Shown piece after piece: positions 32,879-41,700 of a stretch of 64,000 bases of DNA. The stretch's first letter is position 1; the number at the start of each line of letters is the position of its first letter. The notes below the pieces were generated by a model, which searched no databases, was not told the origin of the DNA, and saw nothing but the letters and a program-made list of their open reading frames with translations. This DNA is from Nonomuraea jiangxiensis (GTDB lineage Bacteria > Actinomycetota > Actinomycetes > Streptosporangiales > Streptosporangiaceae). The translations under genes were made by a program, and so were the position numbers. The stretch covers positions 65,990-129,989 of the forward strand of contig NZ_FNDJ01000029.1 in the NCBI RefSeq assembly GCF_900099965.1, written 5' to 3'.

Positions 32879-33781
32879 ATGGCCATGAGCTGGAGGTACC
32901 GGGCCAACGCCACACTTGAGGGCCTGACGGGATACACATTGACGCGGCGGTTGCGTAAGGAGCTCACGGAGAGCGTCCCGAAGCCTCCACCCAAACCCCC
33001 GCTTGAGCTGCAGCGGCTGCCGGGCGACACGCTACGCGGACCGGTCGACCCGGTCCACGACCGGTTGCTGCGCGAGCCGGTCTTCCTGCTCTCGTCCGTC
33101 CGGTCGGGGTCCACGCTGCTGAGGGTCATGCTCAACAGCCACTCGAAGGTGCACTCGCCCATCGAGACGCACTTCCGGCGGGTGACCATCGGTCTGGGCA
33201 CCGAACCGGTACGGCAGGCGATGGAGGCGCTCGGCCACACCCACAGCGACATCGAGCACATCGTCTGGGACCGGCTGCTGCACCGGGAACTGACCCGCAG
33301 CGGCAAGCCGATCATGGCGGAGAAGACGCCGAGCAACGTGTTCGCCTGGCGGCGCATCGCGACCTGCTGGCCGGACGCGCGCTTCGTCTTCCTGCTGCGC
33401 CACCCGATGTCGATCGTGCAGTCCTGGCACGAGGCCGATCCCGAGAAGCGGCCCATGGAGATGGCCGTGCCGCGCACGCTGACGTACATGACCCACCTGG
33501 AGGAGGCCCGCACCCGCCTGGAGGGCCACACCCTGCGTTACGAGGCCCTGGTCGCCGACCCCGAGGCGGAGCTGCGCCGGTTGTGCCTGTTCCTGGGCCT
33601 CGAATGGGAGCCCGCGATGCTGAACTACGGCAGGCAGGACCACGGCGCCTTCGTCAAGGGCATCGGCGACTGGCGGGACAAGATCCGCGCCGGCACGGTG
33701 GTGGAGGGCCGCCCGCTGCCCTCGCGCGACGAGATCCCCGCCGATCTGCACGAGATCTGCCGCCAGTGGGGCTATCTGTGA
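32879..33781 (+). CDS. PAPS-dependent sulfotransferase
   Basis: A 300-residue cytoplasmic sulfotransferase. The 5'-phosphosulfate loop is LLSSVRSGSTLLRVML (residues ~71-86), the 3'-phosphate motif is RFVFLLRHPMSIVQSW, and LRYEALVADPEAELRRLCLFLGLEWEP is a conserved C-terminal block of the Sulfotransfer_3 type. The acceptor is unknown and may be a glycan, lipid or metabolite. No ribosome site is clear before ATG 32879; the second ATG two codons on is also possible. A secreted sulfatase gene follows after 62 bases, so the pair may add and remove the same sulfate group, or act on related compounds. Confidence 0.87.
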   Translation: MAMSWRYRANATLEGLTGYTLTRRLRKELTESVPKPPPKPPLELQRLPGDTLRGPVDPVHDRLLREPVFLLSSVRSGSTLLRVMLNSHSKVHSPIETHFRRVTIGLGTEPVRQAMEALGHTHSDIEHIVWDRLLHRELTRSGKPIMAEKTPSNVFAWRRIATCWPDARFVFLLRHPMSIVQSWHEADPEKRPMEMAVPRTLTYMTHLEEARTRLEGHTLRYEALVADPEAELRRLCLFLGLEWEPAMLNYGRQDHGAFVKGIGDWRDKIRAGTVVEGRPLPSRDEIPADLHEICRQWGYL

Positions 33782-33843
33782 CCCCGACCGTGCTGTGACG
33801 AAGTTCGCTTGAATTTTGCCCGCCATCCGCCTGGGGCTCCGAT

Positions 33844-35487
33844 ATGTTGCACTTCGTGATCAACGGGCCTACGCGTCGCTCTCTCTTCGCCGGAACATTG
33901 GCCGGCCTTGCCCTGCCCACCCTGACCGCCGAGGGGGCGGAGGCGGAGACCGCGAAGAAGGCGGGCAATCTGCCCTCGCGACCCAACATCGTCGTCATTC
34001 TGGCCGACGACCTGGGCTGGGGTGAGGTCGGCTTCCAGGGACAGCGACTGATCAGCACGCCGCACCTGGACCGGCTGGCCGCCGAGGGCGTGCAGTTCGA
34101 GACCGCGTACTCGGGGGCGCCGCTGTGCGCCCCGTCCCGCTGCGCGCTGCTCACCGGCCTGCACGCGGGCCACGGCACCGTACGGGAGAACCCCGAGGGC
34201 GGGGAGCAGCACGCGCTCACCAGCGCCGACCTCACCTTCGCCGAGCTGCTGCAGCTGTCCGGCTACCGGACGGCCTGCATCGGCAAGTGGGGGTTCGGCC
34301 CCGAGCGGGCCGGCAACGTGTCGCACCCGAACCAGCGCGGCTTCGACGAGTTCTTCGGCTACATCACCCACAAGCACGCCCACCAGTACTTCCCCAAGTA
34401 CCTGTGGCACAACAACGGCAAGGTGCGGCTGGACGGCAGGACGTACGCACCGGACCTGTTCCGCGAGCGGGCGATCGACTTCATCAAGCAGGACAGCGAG
34501 GAGCCCTTCCTGCTCTACTTCGCCACCATCCTGCCGCACTCGCCGAGCCAGATCCCGGGCGACGCGGGACGGTACCAGCACAAGCCGTGGACGTTAGCCA
34601 ACCGCCGCCACGCCGCCCAGGTGTCCCGGCTGGACTCCGACATCGACGCGCTGGTGCGCACGCTGCGCGAGGCCGGCATAGCCCGCAACACGCTCGTGCT
34701 GATCACCAGCGACAACGGCCCGCACCGGGAGAAGGGCGTGACGCCCGAGCTGTTCAACTCCAACGCCGACTTCCGCGGCGACAAGCGCGAGGTGTACGAG
34801 GGCGGCATCCGCGTGCCGCTGGTCGCCTGGTCGCCCGCCCTGAAGCCGCGCGTGGTCAAGGAGCCGGTCGCGTCCTGGGACGTGCTGCCGACCCTGGCCG
34901 ACCTGGCCGACGTGCCGGTCCCCGCCCACCTCGACGGCCGGTCCTTCCGCCGCGCGCTCGCCGGTGGCAGCGCCCCCGAGCACGACCACCTGGTGTGGAA
35001 CCGGCCCAAGAAGGTCCAGGCCATCCGGCGCGGCGACTGGAAGGGGGTCAGGTTCGCCCCGCACATCTCCGGCGCCGGACCGGAGGGCCGGGTCGAGCTG
35101 TACGACCTGGCCGACGACCCCGGCGAGCAGCACGACCTCGCCGCGGACCGCCCCGACCTGGCCGCGGAGCTGATGGCCCTGCTCGACGAGTCGATCGGCC
35201 CCGACCCGCGCCTTCGCTACGGGCTGCGTACGAAGCTGACCGGCGGCCAGGTCGTCGTGACCCTGTACAACGGGTCGAAGGTGCCCTGGCGCAAGGTCCG
35301 CCTGGGGCTCGACGGGTCGCGCCGGGCACGGTCGCGGACGGTGGCGCAGGTGGAGCCGGGGGAGACCGTCGCGGTCGGCTTCCCGGTGCGCGGCGGGGAG
35401 CGGATCACCGCCCGGGCCGACTTCGTGGCGGCCGGCAGGGCGCAGGTCTTCCGCAAGTCCCACGGCTCCCGCCGCCTCGACGCCTGA
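33844..35487 (+). CDS. Tat-exported type I sulfatase
   Basis: A 547-residue arylsulfatase-family enzyme. The N-terminus GPTRRSLFAGTLAGLALPTL carries a twin-arginine signal. IVVILADDLGWGEVG gives the metal-binding Asp pair. The formylglycine motif is CAPSRCALLTG, with the first Cys (residue ~98) converted by an FGE enzyme. IGKWGFG, VLITSDNGPHREKG and RVPLVAWSP complete the family blocks. About 75 extra residues at the C-terminus (VVVTLYNGSKVPWRKVRLGLDG to the end) look like a beta-sandwich add-on. It acts outside the membrane on a sulfate ester. Its neighbour upstream is a sulfotransferase. Confidence 0.92.
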   Translation: MLHFVINGPTRRSLFAGTLAGLALPTLTAEGAEAETAKKAGNLPSRPNIVVILADDLGWGEVGFQGQRLISTPHLDRLAAEGVQFETAYSGAPLCAPSRCALLTGLHAGHGTVRENPEGGEQHALTSADLTFAELLQLSGYRTACIGKWGFGPERAGNVSHPNQRGFDEFFGYITHKHAHQYFPKYLWHNNGKVRLDGRTYAPDLFRERAIDFIKQDSEEPFLLYFATILPHSPSQIPGDAGRYQHKPWTLANRRHAAQVSRLDSDIDALVRTLREAGIARNTLVLITSDNGPHREKGVTPELFNSNADFRGDKREVYEGGIRVPLVAWSPALKPRVVKEPVASWDVLPTLADLADVPVPAHLDGRSFRRALAGGSAPEHDHLVWNRPKKVQAIRRGDWKGVRFAPHISGAGPEGRVELYDLADDPGEQHDLAADRPDLAAELMALLDESIGPDPRLRYGLRTKLTGGQVVVTLYNGSKVPWRKVRLGLDGSRRARSRTVAQVEPGETVAVGFPVRGGERITARADFVAAGRAQVFRKSHGSRRLDA

Positions 35488-35498
35488 CAGCGCGGTTC

Positions 35499-35521
35499 GC
35501 CGGGCCGGAGTGCGGCCCGGC
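35499..35521 (+). terminator. Terminator after the sulfatase gene
   Basis: A perfect 9-bp stem, GCCGGGCCG (35499-35507) with CGGCCCGGC (35513-35521), and a GAGTG loop, 11 bases after the sulfatase stop. There is no T-tract. Confidence 0.75.
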
Positions 35522-35643
35522 CCGGCGAGCCGGCATGGAAGCCTCACCAGGACGGAACCTCACCCTAGTGACAAAGAGTGCTGACGCGATTACCGAAAGT
35601 TGACACTCTGGTAGCTGGAGCCATCCGTTCAGGAGGGGACGAC

Positions 35644-36162
35644 ATGAACCTGATCACCCGCGCGGAGTGGGACGCGAAGAAGCCGAGCACCGGCTACACC
35701 CGCCTGGCCGCCACCCGAGGCGTCAAGATCCACTACACGGGCGGGGCGGTCCGCGCCGACCTTCCCGACGCCGCCAACCACGACCACTGCGTCGACCTGG
35801 TGCAGGACATCCAGCGCATGCACATGGCGGGCGGGCGCGGCGAGAAGTACATCGACCTGGGCTACAACATGGTCTGCTGCCCGCACGGGCGGACGTTCAT
35901 GGGCCGCGGCCCGCACGCGCTGCCGGCCGCCAACGGCGCGGGCCTCAACTCCGGCCACTACGCGGTGCTCGCCCTCGTCGGCAGTTCCGGCCTCACCGAG
36001 CCCAACGACGACCTGCTGAACGCCCTGGTCGACGCCATCGAATACCTGCGCGAGCACGGGGACGCCGGGCGCGAGGTGAAGGGCCACCGGGACGGCTACG
36101 ACACCTCGTGCCCCGGCGACCCGCTCTACCAGTGGGTACGCGCCGGCGCCAAGCGGCCCTGA
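35644..36162 (+). CDS. PGRP-type N-acetylmuramoyl-L-alanine amidase, small, no signal peptide
   Basis: A 172-residue peptidoglycan-recognition/amidase_2 domain protein. NLITRAEWDAKKP is the usual start of the domain. The zinc ligands are His in KIHYTGG, His in VKGHRDGYDTSCPGD and Cys in the same motif; GYNMVCCPHGRTFMGRG gives the central strand. The start at 35644 follows AGGAGGGG. There is no signal peptide or cell-wall anchor, so the protein is either cytoplasmic (cell-wall recycling) or leaves the cell by another route. No phage genes are nearby. Confidence 0.9.
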   Translation: MNLITRAEWDAKKPSTGYTRLAATRGVKIHYTGGAVRADLPDAANHDHCVDLVQDIQRMHMAGGRGEKYIDLGYNMVCCPHGRTFMGRGPHALPAANGAGLNSGHYAVLALVGSSGLTEPNDDLLNALVDAIEYLREHGDAGREVKGHRDGYDTSCPGDPLYQWVRAGAKRP

Positions 36163-36165
36163 GGC

Positions 36166-36702
36166 TCAGGGCAGCCGGCCGATGTGGGCGAGCGCCTGCT
36201 TCACCAGCACGCCCTGCCCGCCCGCCATGTCCTGTTGCACCAGCGGCGAGGCCGCCTCCTCGGGCGTGAACCACACCAGGTCCAGCGCGTCCTGCCGGGG
36301 CCGGCAGTCACCGGCGACCGGCACGATGTAGGCCAGCGAGACCGCGTGCTGGCGCGGATCGTGATACGGGGTCACGCCGTGCGTGGGGAAATACTCGGCG
36401 ACGGTGAACGGCTGCGGGGAGGCGGGGATGCGGGGCAGCGCCACCGGGCCGAGGTCCTTCTCCAGATGGCGGAGGAGGGCGTCGCGGATCCGCTCGTGGT
36501 GCAGCACCCGGCCCGAGACCAGCGCCCGGCTGACCGTCCCGTCCGCCGCGATGCGCAACAGCAGCCCGACGTGGGTCACCACGCCGGTCTCGTCGACGCG
36601 CACCGGCACGGCGTCGATGTAGAGGATCGGCAGCCGCCCCCGCACCGACTCCAGTTCTTCCGGTGCCAGCCAGCCGGGCGTGGTTTCGGTCTTTTCGGTC
36701 AT
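36166..36702 (-). CDS. NUDIX-fold DUF4916 protein with degenerate NUDIX box
   Basis: A 178-residue protein beginning MTEKTETTPGWLAPEELESVRGRLPILYIDAVPVRVDETG, which matches the actinomycete DUF4916 group of NUDIX-fold proteins. The NUDIX box G-x5-E-x7-R-E-U-x-E-E-x-G-U appears as GRVLHHE...RHLEKDLGP: the first Gly, Glu and the Arg remain, but the Arg-Glu and Glu-Glu pairs are replaced. Pyrophosphatase activity is therefore doubtful. The ATG at 36702 is chosen because the conserved sequence starts there; a longer frame exists upstream. It converges on the amidase with 3 bases between stops. Confidence 0.8.
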   Translation of the reverse strand: MTEKTETTPGWLAPEELESVRGRLPILYIDAVPVRVDETGVVTHVGLLLRIAADGTVSRALVSGRVLHHERIRDALLRHLEKDLGPVALPRIPASPQPFTVAEYFPTHGVTPYHDPRQHAVSLAYIVPVAGDCRPRQDALDLVWFTPEEAASPLVQQDMAGGQGVLVKQALAHIGRLP

Positions 36703-36743
36703 CTGCTGATCGTAACGTTCCTGGATGATCTTTTCGGGGCCGC

Positions 36744-36935
36744 TCAGGAAGGACAGCAGGCGCGCCGGGGAGTCCTGACCCGGGACCCACGCCGGGCACA
36801 CGCGCTGCCTCGCCGGCCCTGGCGCGTCGCTGACGCGCGGACCTGGGGCAGGCTCCGGCCCGCCAGCCAGGACGTCGTGACGATGACGATGACGATGCCC
36901 AGGAACGGCAGATATTCGATGACTTGTCGTTTCAT
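36744..36935 (-). CDS. Mini membrane protein coupled to nrfD
   Basis: A 63-residue ORF whose ATG overlaps the nrfD stop as ATGA (36932-36935). Residues ~8-26 (YLPFLGIVIVIVTTSWLAG) form one membrane helix, followed by an Arg-rich tail that would stay in the cytoplasm. The overlap and the clean hydrophobic helix argue for a translated gene of the formate dehydrogenase operon. The low-complexity tail argues that only the first half is under selection. No family is recognised. Confidence 0.45.
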   Translation of the reverse strand: MKRQVIEYLPFLGIVIVIVTTSWLAGRSLPQVRASATRQGRRGSACARRGSRVRTPRRACCPS

Positions 36936-37933
36936 GTGAGGTCAGCCTCCGCTTGTGCCTTCGCCAGCCGCCTGCGTTGCGGCTGCACCGTGTACTTGGG
37001 GTCGTTCGCCGACTCCATCCCGGCCCGGAAGATCCCGAACCGGGTGCAGGCCGATCCCGCCAGCAGCGCCGCGCCCGCCGCCATGGCCGCGATCCGGCTG
37101 CGCCGCCCGGCGGTGATCCCGGCCAGCGCGCCGAGCAGCGACAGCGCCTCGCCCACGCGCAGCAGGCTGCTGCGCTTGAGCGGCTCGGCCAGCGGCCCCA
37201 GCCGCCGTTCCATCCGGGTGGCGGCCACGCACTCGACGGCCGCGCCCAGCAGCGCCGCCCGGCGCGCCGGGCCCGCCTCGGCGAGCGGCGCGGCCAGCAT
37301 GCCGAGCCCGCCCGCGGCGGCCGTGGCTGACCCGGCGAACAGGAACGGCATCTCCCTGAACCCCTCGTGCCAGGCGGGCACGGCGGTGTCGCAGATCAGC
37401 GCCGCGGTGTAGGTGGCGACCGCCGGCCCGGCCAGCCCCGCCCCCAGTGTGGCGGCCCGGCCCAGCCTCGGGGCCAGCCCGGACACGTCGGCCGCCGCCG
37501 CGCACCCGGCCTGCGGCCCGTACGCGGTGAGGATCCAGGTGCCGACGCTCATCGGCGAGGTCACCTTGAACACCCGGAGCATGTTCACGAACCGGTCCGG
37601 CCGCCCCAGGTCGTGGATCAGCGCGTAGAGCGAGCCGCCCAGCGCGCCCAGGGCGCCGACCTTCGCCACCCTGGCCAGATGGGGCCTGCCGGTGAGCTCG
37701 GCGGCGGCCGCCAGCGTGGAGGAGGCCCCGGCCAGGCCGCCGAGGAACAGGTATCCCGCGATGTCGGCCGCCTGCCAGGTCGGCTCGTTCAGCACCGGCC
37801 GCCCGTAGTAGGAGTCGGCGCTGGGCCTCGGCGCGGCGGGCCGCTCCCGCCGGTGCCCCGCGGAGCCCGGCGTGGCCTCCCGCTCGGTCCGCACCTCGGC
37901 CGAGCCGTCCAGCCGTACGTCGGTCTGGCTCAT
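36932..37933 (-). CDS. nrfD: NrfD-type membrane subunit of formate dehydrogenase
   Basis: A 333-residue integral membrane quinone-interacting subunit of the NrfD/PsrC family. A ~45-residue polar N-terminus with SYYGRPVLNEPTW is followed by about eight membrane helices. IAGYLFLGGLAGASS, LIHDLGRPDRFVNMLRVFKVTSPMSVGTWIL and the C-terminal FRAGMESANDPKYTV are characteristic. The ATG at 37933 overlaps the stop of the FeS subunit by ATGA. It would pass electrons from formate to menaquinone. Confidence 0.92.
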   Translation of the reverse strand: MSQTDVRLDGSAEVRTEREATPGSAGHRRERPAAPRPSADSYYGRPVLNEPTWQAADIAGYLFLGGLAGASSTLAAAAELTGRPHLARVAKVGALGALGGSLYALIHDLGRPDRFVNMLRVFKVTSPMSVGTWILTAYGPQAGCAAAADVSGLAPRLGRAATLGAGLAGPAVATYTAALICDTAVPAWHEGFREMPFLFAGSATAAAGGLGMLAAPLAEAGPARRAALLGAAVECVAATRMERRLGPLAEPLKRSSLLRVGEALSLLGALAGITAGRRSRIAAMAAGAALLAGSACTRFGIFRAGMESANDPKYTVQPQRRRLAKAQAEADLT

Positions 37934-38769
37934 GATCGTCCCCTTCCGCCCGGCGGGCCTGCCCGCCAGGCCGTCGCCGCCACGCCCGCCAGCAGGCCGA
38001 GCGCCGCGAGCCCGACGTGCCGCCACATCGACGGCAGGTCCCGCGTGGTCACCACGGGGTCGGGCGGCAGGCCGTACACCTCGGGCTCGTCCAGCAGCAG
38101 GAAGAACGCGCCGGTGCCGCCGACGCCGTCGCCGCTGTCGTGGCCGTACAGGCGGGCCGAGCTCATCCCGGCCGCGTGCACCTGCTCCAGGCGGCGCGCC
38201 GCGCGCTCGCGCAACTCCTCCAGGTCGCCGAACTGGATGGAGTCCGTCGGGCAGGTGGTGGCGCAGGCGGGCTCCTGGCCGGCGCCCAGCCGGTCGTAGC
38301 ACATGGTGCACTTGGCGGCCGTGCCGCTGCTCTCCCGCTTGCCGATCACCCCGAACGGGCACGCGGGCACGCAGTAGCCGCAGCCGTTGCACACGTCCTC
38401 CTGCACCACGACCGTGCCGTACTCGGTGCGGAACAGCGACCCCGTCGGGCACACGTCCAGGCAGGCGGCGTGCGTGCAGTGCTTGCACACGTCGGAGGCC
38501 ATCAGCCAGCGGAAGTCCATGTCGCCGACCCCCGGCTCCTGGTGGCCGAGCGGCCGGCGCTGCTCGACGAAGGCGACGTGCCGCCAGGTGTCGGCGCCCA
38601 GGCCCACGGTGTTGTCGTAGGACCAGCCGGTGAAGGTCAGGCCGTCCTCGGGGACCGCGTTCCACTCCTTGCAGGCCACCTCGCACGCCTTGCAGCCGAT
38701 GCAGATGCTGGTGTCGGTGAAGAACCCCACCCGCCCTTCGGCCGGCTTCTCGTCCATGTCGAAGGCCAT
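37930..38769 (-). CDS. 4Fe-4S electron-transfer subunit of formate dehydrogenase
   Basis: A 279-residue FdnH/HybA-like ferredoxin subunit with four Cys clusters: CIGCKACEVACKEW, CKHCTHAACLDVC, CNGCGYCVPAC and CTMCYDRLGAGQEPACATTC. Together they hold four [4Fe-4S] centres. One C-terminal membrane helix (GLAALGLLAGVAATAW) anchors it. It starts 3 bases after the catalytic subunit gene and overlaps nrfD, so the three are translated from one message. Confidence 0.95.
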   Translation of the reverse strand: MAFDMDEKPAEGRVGFFTDTSICIGCKACEVACKEWNAVPEDGLTFTGWSYDNTVGLGADTWRHVAFVEQRRPLGHQEPGVGDMDFRWLMASDVCKHCTHAACLDVCPTGSLFRTEYGTVVVQEDVCNGCGYCVPACPFGVIGKRESSGTAAKCTMCYDRLGAGQEPACATTCPTDSIQFGDLEELRERAARRLEQVHAAGMSSARLYGHDSGDGVGGTGAFFLLLDEPEVYGLPPDPVVTTRDLPSMWRHVGLAALGLLAGVAATAWRAGPPGGRGRS

Positions 38770-38772
38770 CCC

Positions 38773-41700
38773 TCACGCCTCCGTTCCGGTCGTGCCGGTC
38801 ACACCGGCCCGCTGCTGATAGGCCCGGACGAACTCGGGCAGCGCCGGGCCGCGCGGCCGCCGTCCCGGCCGGATGTCCGCCGACAGGGCCTTGACCTCCT
38901 GGATGTGGGAGTTCGGGTCCAGCGAGATCGACGCCAGCTCGTTGGCCGCGTCGCCCCGGACCAGGCCGTTGGGCCCGAAGTGGAACGGCAGCCCGATCTG
39001 GTGCAGCACCCGGCCGTCGAGGCGCAGGGAGGGCATCCGGTCGGTGACCATCACCCTGGCCTCGATGGCGTTGCGGGCAGTGACGATCGTCGCCCAGTCG
39101 CCGTGCACCAGACCGCGCTCGGCGGCCAGCTCCGGCGACACCTCGCAGAACATCTCCGGCTGCAGCTCGGCCAGGTAGGGCGTGTGCCGGCTCATGCCGC
39201 CCGCCGTGAAGTGCTCGGTGAGCCGGTAGGTCGTCACCACGTACGGGTAGACCGACGCGCCCGGCTCCGCGCCGCTCGGATGGTAACGGTTGGCCTCGTG
39301 CGGATAGACCTTGCGCGCCGGGTTGCGCTGGTGCCCGTAGAGCGGATTGGCCACCGGCGAGTCCTGCGGCTCGTAGTGCGTGGGCAGCGGCCCGTCCACC
39401 ACCCCGGCGGGCGCGAACAGCCAGCCCTTCCCGTCGGCCTGCATGATGAACGGGTCGATGCCCGACAGCGCCTCGACGCCCTGCGCGGCGGGCGGCGGCC
39501 GGTAGCGGGGGCTCTTATGGAGCTCGAAGTCGGGCACGTCGAAGCCGGTCCACCGGCCCGCGTCCGCGTCCCACCACACCAGCTTCTTCCGCTCGCTCCA
39601 CGGGCGTCCGTCCGGCCTGGCGGAGGCCCTGTTGTAGAGCACCCGCCGGTTGGCCGGCCACGCCCAGGCCCATTCGGCGGCGATCCAGTCCTGCTCGGTG
39701 TGCGGCCTGCGGCGGGCCGCCTGGTTGACGCCGTCCGCGTAGACGCCGCAGTAGATCCAGCAGCCGCAGGTCGTCGAGCCGTCGTCCTTGAGCTCGTGGT
39801 ATCCCGACAGCGGCCGGCCCTCGGGGTCGCGGCCGTTGATCTCGGCCAGCACGGCCTCCGCGTCGGGCTCGGCCACCTCGCCGCTCACGGGGTAGTCCCA
39901 GGTGAGGTCGAGCACGGGCGCGTCCATCGGGTCCTGCGAGCCGGCCAGCTTCTCCCGGATGATCCGCCCCAGGTGGTACATGAACCACAGGTCGCTGCGC
40001 GCGTCACCGGCCGGCTCGACCGCCTGGTGGTGCCACTGCAGCAGCCGGTTGGTGTTGGTGAAGCTGCCGCTCTTCTCGGTGTGCGAGGCCGCGGGGAGGA
40101 AGAACACCTCCGTGCCGATGTCGGCCGTCTTCAGCTCGCCGGTCTCGATCTCCGGGCCGTCCCGCCACCAGGTGGCGCTCTCGATCATGTTGAGGTCGCG
40201 CACCACCAGCCAGTCGAGCTCCGCCATGCCCAGACGCTGCATCTTGGCGTTGGCCGAGCCCACCGCCGGGTTCTCGCCGAGCAGGATGTAGCCCTTGCAG
40301 ACGCCGTCGAGCTGCGCCAGCACGGTGTCGTAGGTGCTGTGCGAGCCCGTCAACCGGGGCAGGTAGCCGAAGCGGAAGTCGTTGTCCGGCTGCGCGGCCT
40401 CGCCCCACCACGCCTTGAGCAGGCTCACCAGGTAGCCCGGCATGTCCGCCCAGCAGCCCTTGTGCGGCGCGTCGGCCCGCAGGAAGTCGCGCAGCCCCGG
40501 GTGCTCGTGGGCGTGCGGCATCGGGATGTAGCCGGGCAGCAGGTTGAACAGCGTCGGCACGTCGCTGGAGCCCTGGATGCTGGCGTGCCCGCGCAGCGCC
40601 TGGATGCCGCCGCCCGGCCGGCCGATGTTGCCCAGCAGCAGTTGCAGGATGCTCGCCGCGCGGATGAACTGCGAGCCGTCGCTGTGCTGCGTCCAGCCCA
40701 CCGCGTAGACGAACTCGGCGGTCTTGTCCGGCCCGGAGTTCTCCGTCAGGTGCCGGCACACCTGGTCGAACAGCTCACGCGGCACCCCGCACACCCGCTC
40801 GGCCATCTCCGGCGTGTAGCGGGCGAAGTGGCGGCGCAGCACCTGCATGACGCAGCGCGGATGGCGCAGCGTCTCGTCCCGGTCGGGGGCGCCCTCCAGC
40901 GGGACTCCGGCGGCGCCGGACATCTCGCCGCGGCCCGGTGGCACCCTGCCGGTCCGCCGCCCGGAGCCCGCGTCGCGCTCGCCGCCGGCCGCGGTCACCT
41001 CCATGCCCTCGTACTGCCAGGAGTTCGTGTCGTAGGTCCGGGTCTCGGCGTCGAAGCCGGAGAAGAGGCCGTCCCCGTCCTCGGCGTCGCGGTAGTCCTC
41101 GCGCAGGATGGTGGCCGCGTTGGTGTAGTTGACCACGTACTCGTGGAAGTACAGGTCGTTCTCCAGCACGTGGTTGATGATCGCGCCGAGGAAGGCCACG
41201 TCGGAGCCGGCCCGGATGGGCACGTGCAGGTCGGCCAGGGCGCTGGTGCGGGTGAAGCGGGGATCGACGTGGATGACCACCGCGCCGCGCGCCTTGGCCT
41301 CCATCACCCACTGGAAGCCCACCGGGTGCGCCTCGGCGAAGTTCGAGCCCTGGATGATCACGCAGTCGGAGTGCTGCAGGTCCTGCATGAACGTGGTGGC
41401 GCCGCCGCGGCCGAACGACGTGCCCAGCCCCACCACGGTCGAGCTGTGGCAGACGCGGGCCTGGTTCTCGATCTGCACCACGCCCAGCGCGGTCAGCAGC
41501 TTCTTGATGAGGTAGTTCTCCTCGTTGTCCAGCGTGGCGCCGCCCAGGCTGGCGATGCCCAGGGTCCTCGCGACGCGCCGGCCGTCCTTCTCCCACTCCC
41601 AGGTCGCGCGCCGGGTCTCGATGATCCGGTCGGCCACCATGTCCATGGCGGTGGCCAGGTCGATCTCCTGCCAGTCGGCCGCGCCCGGCGGCCGGTGGAG

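Noticed and set aside
35644..36162. Prophage endolysin
   Set aside because: No holin, integrase, structural or packaging gene is nearby, and codon use matches the surroundings.
41440..41460. Selenocysteine codon in formate dehydrogenase
   Set aside because: The active-site codon is a normal Cys codon, and the frame has no in-frame TGA.
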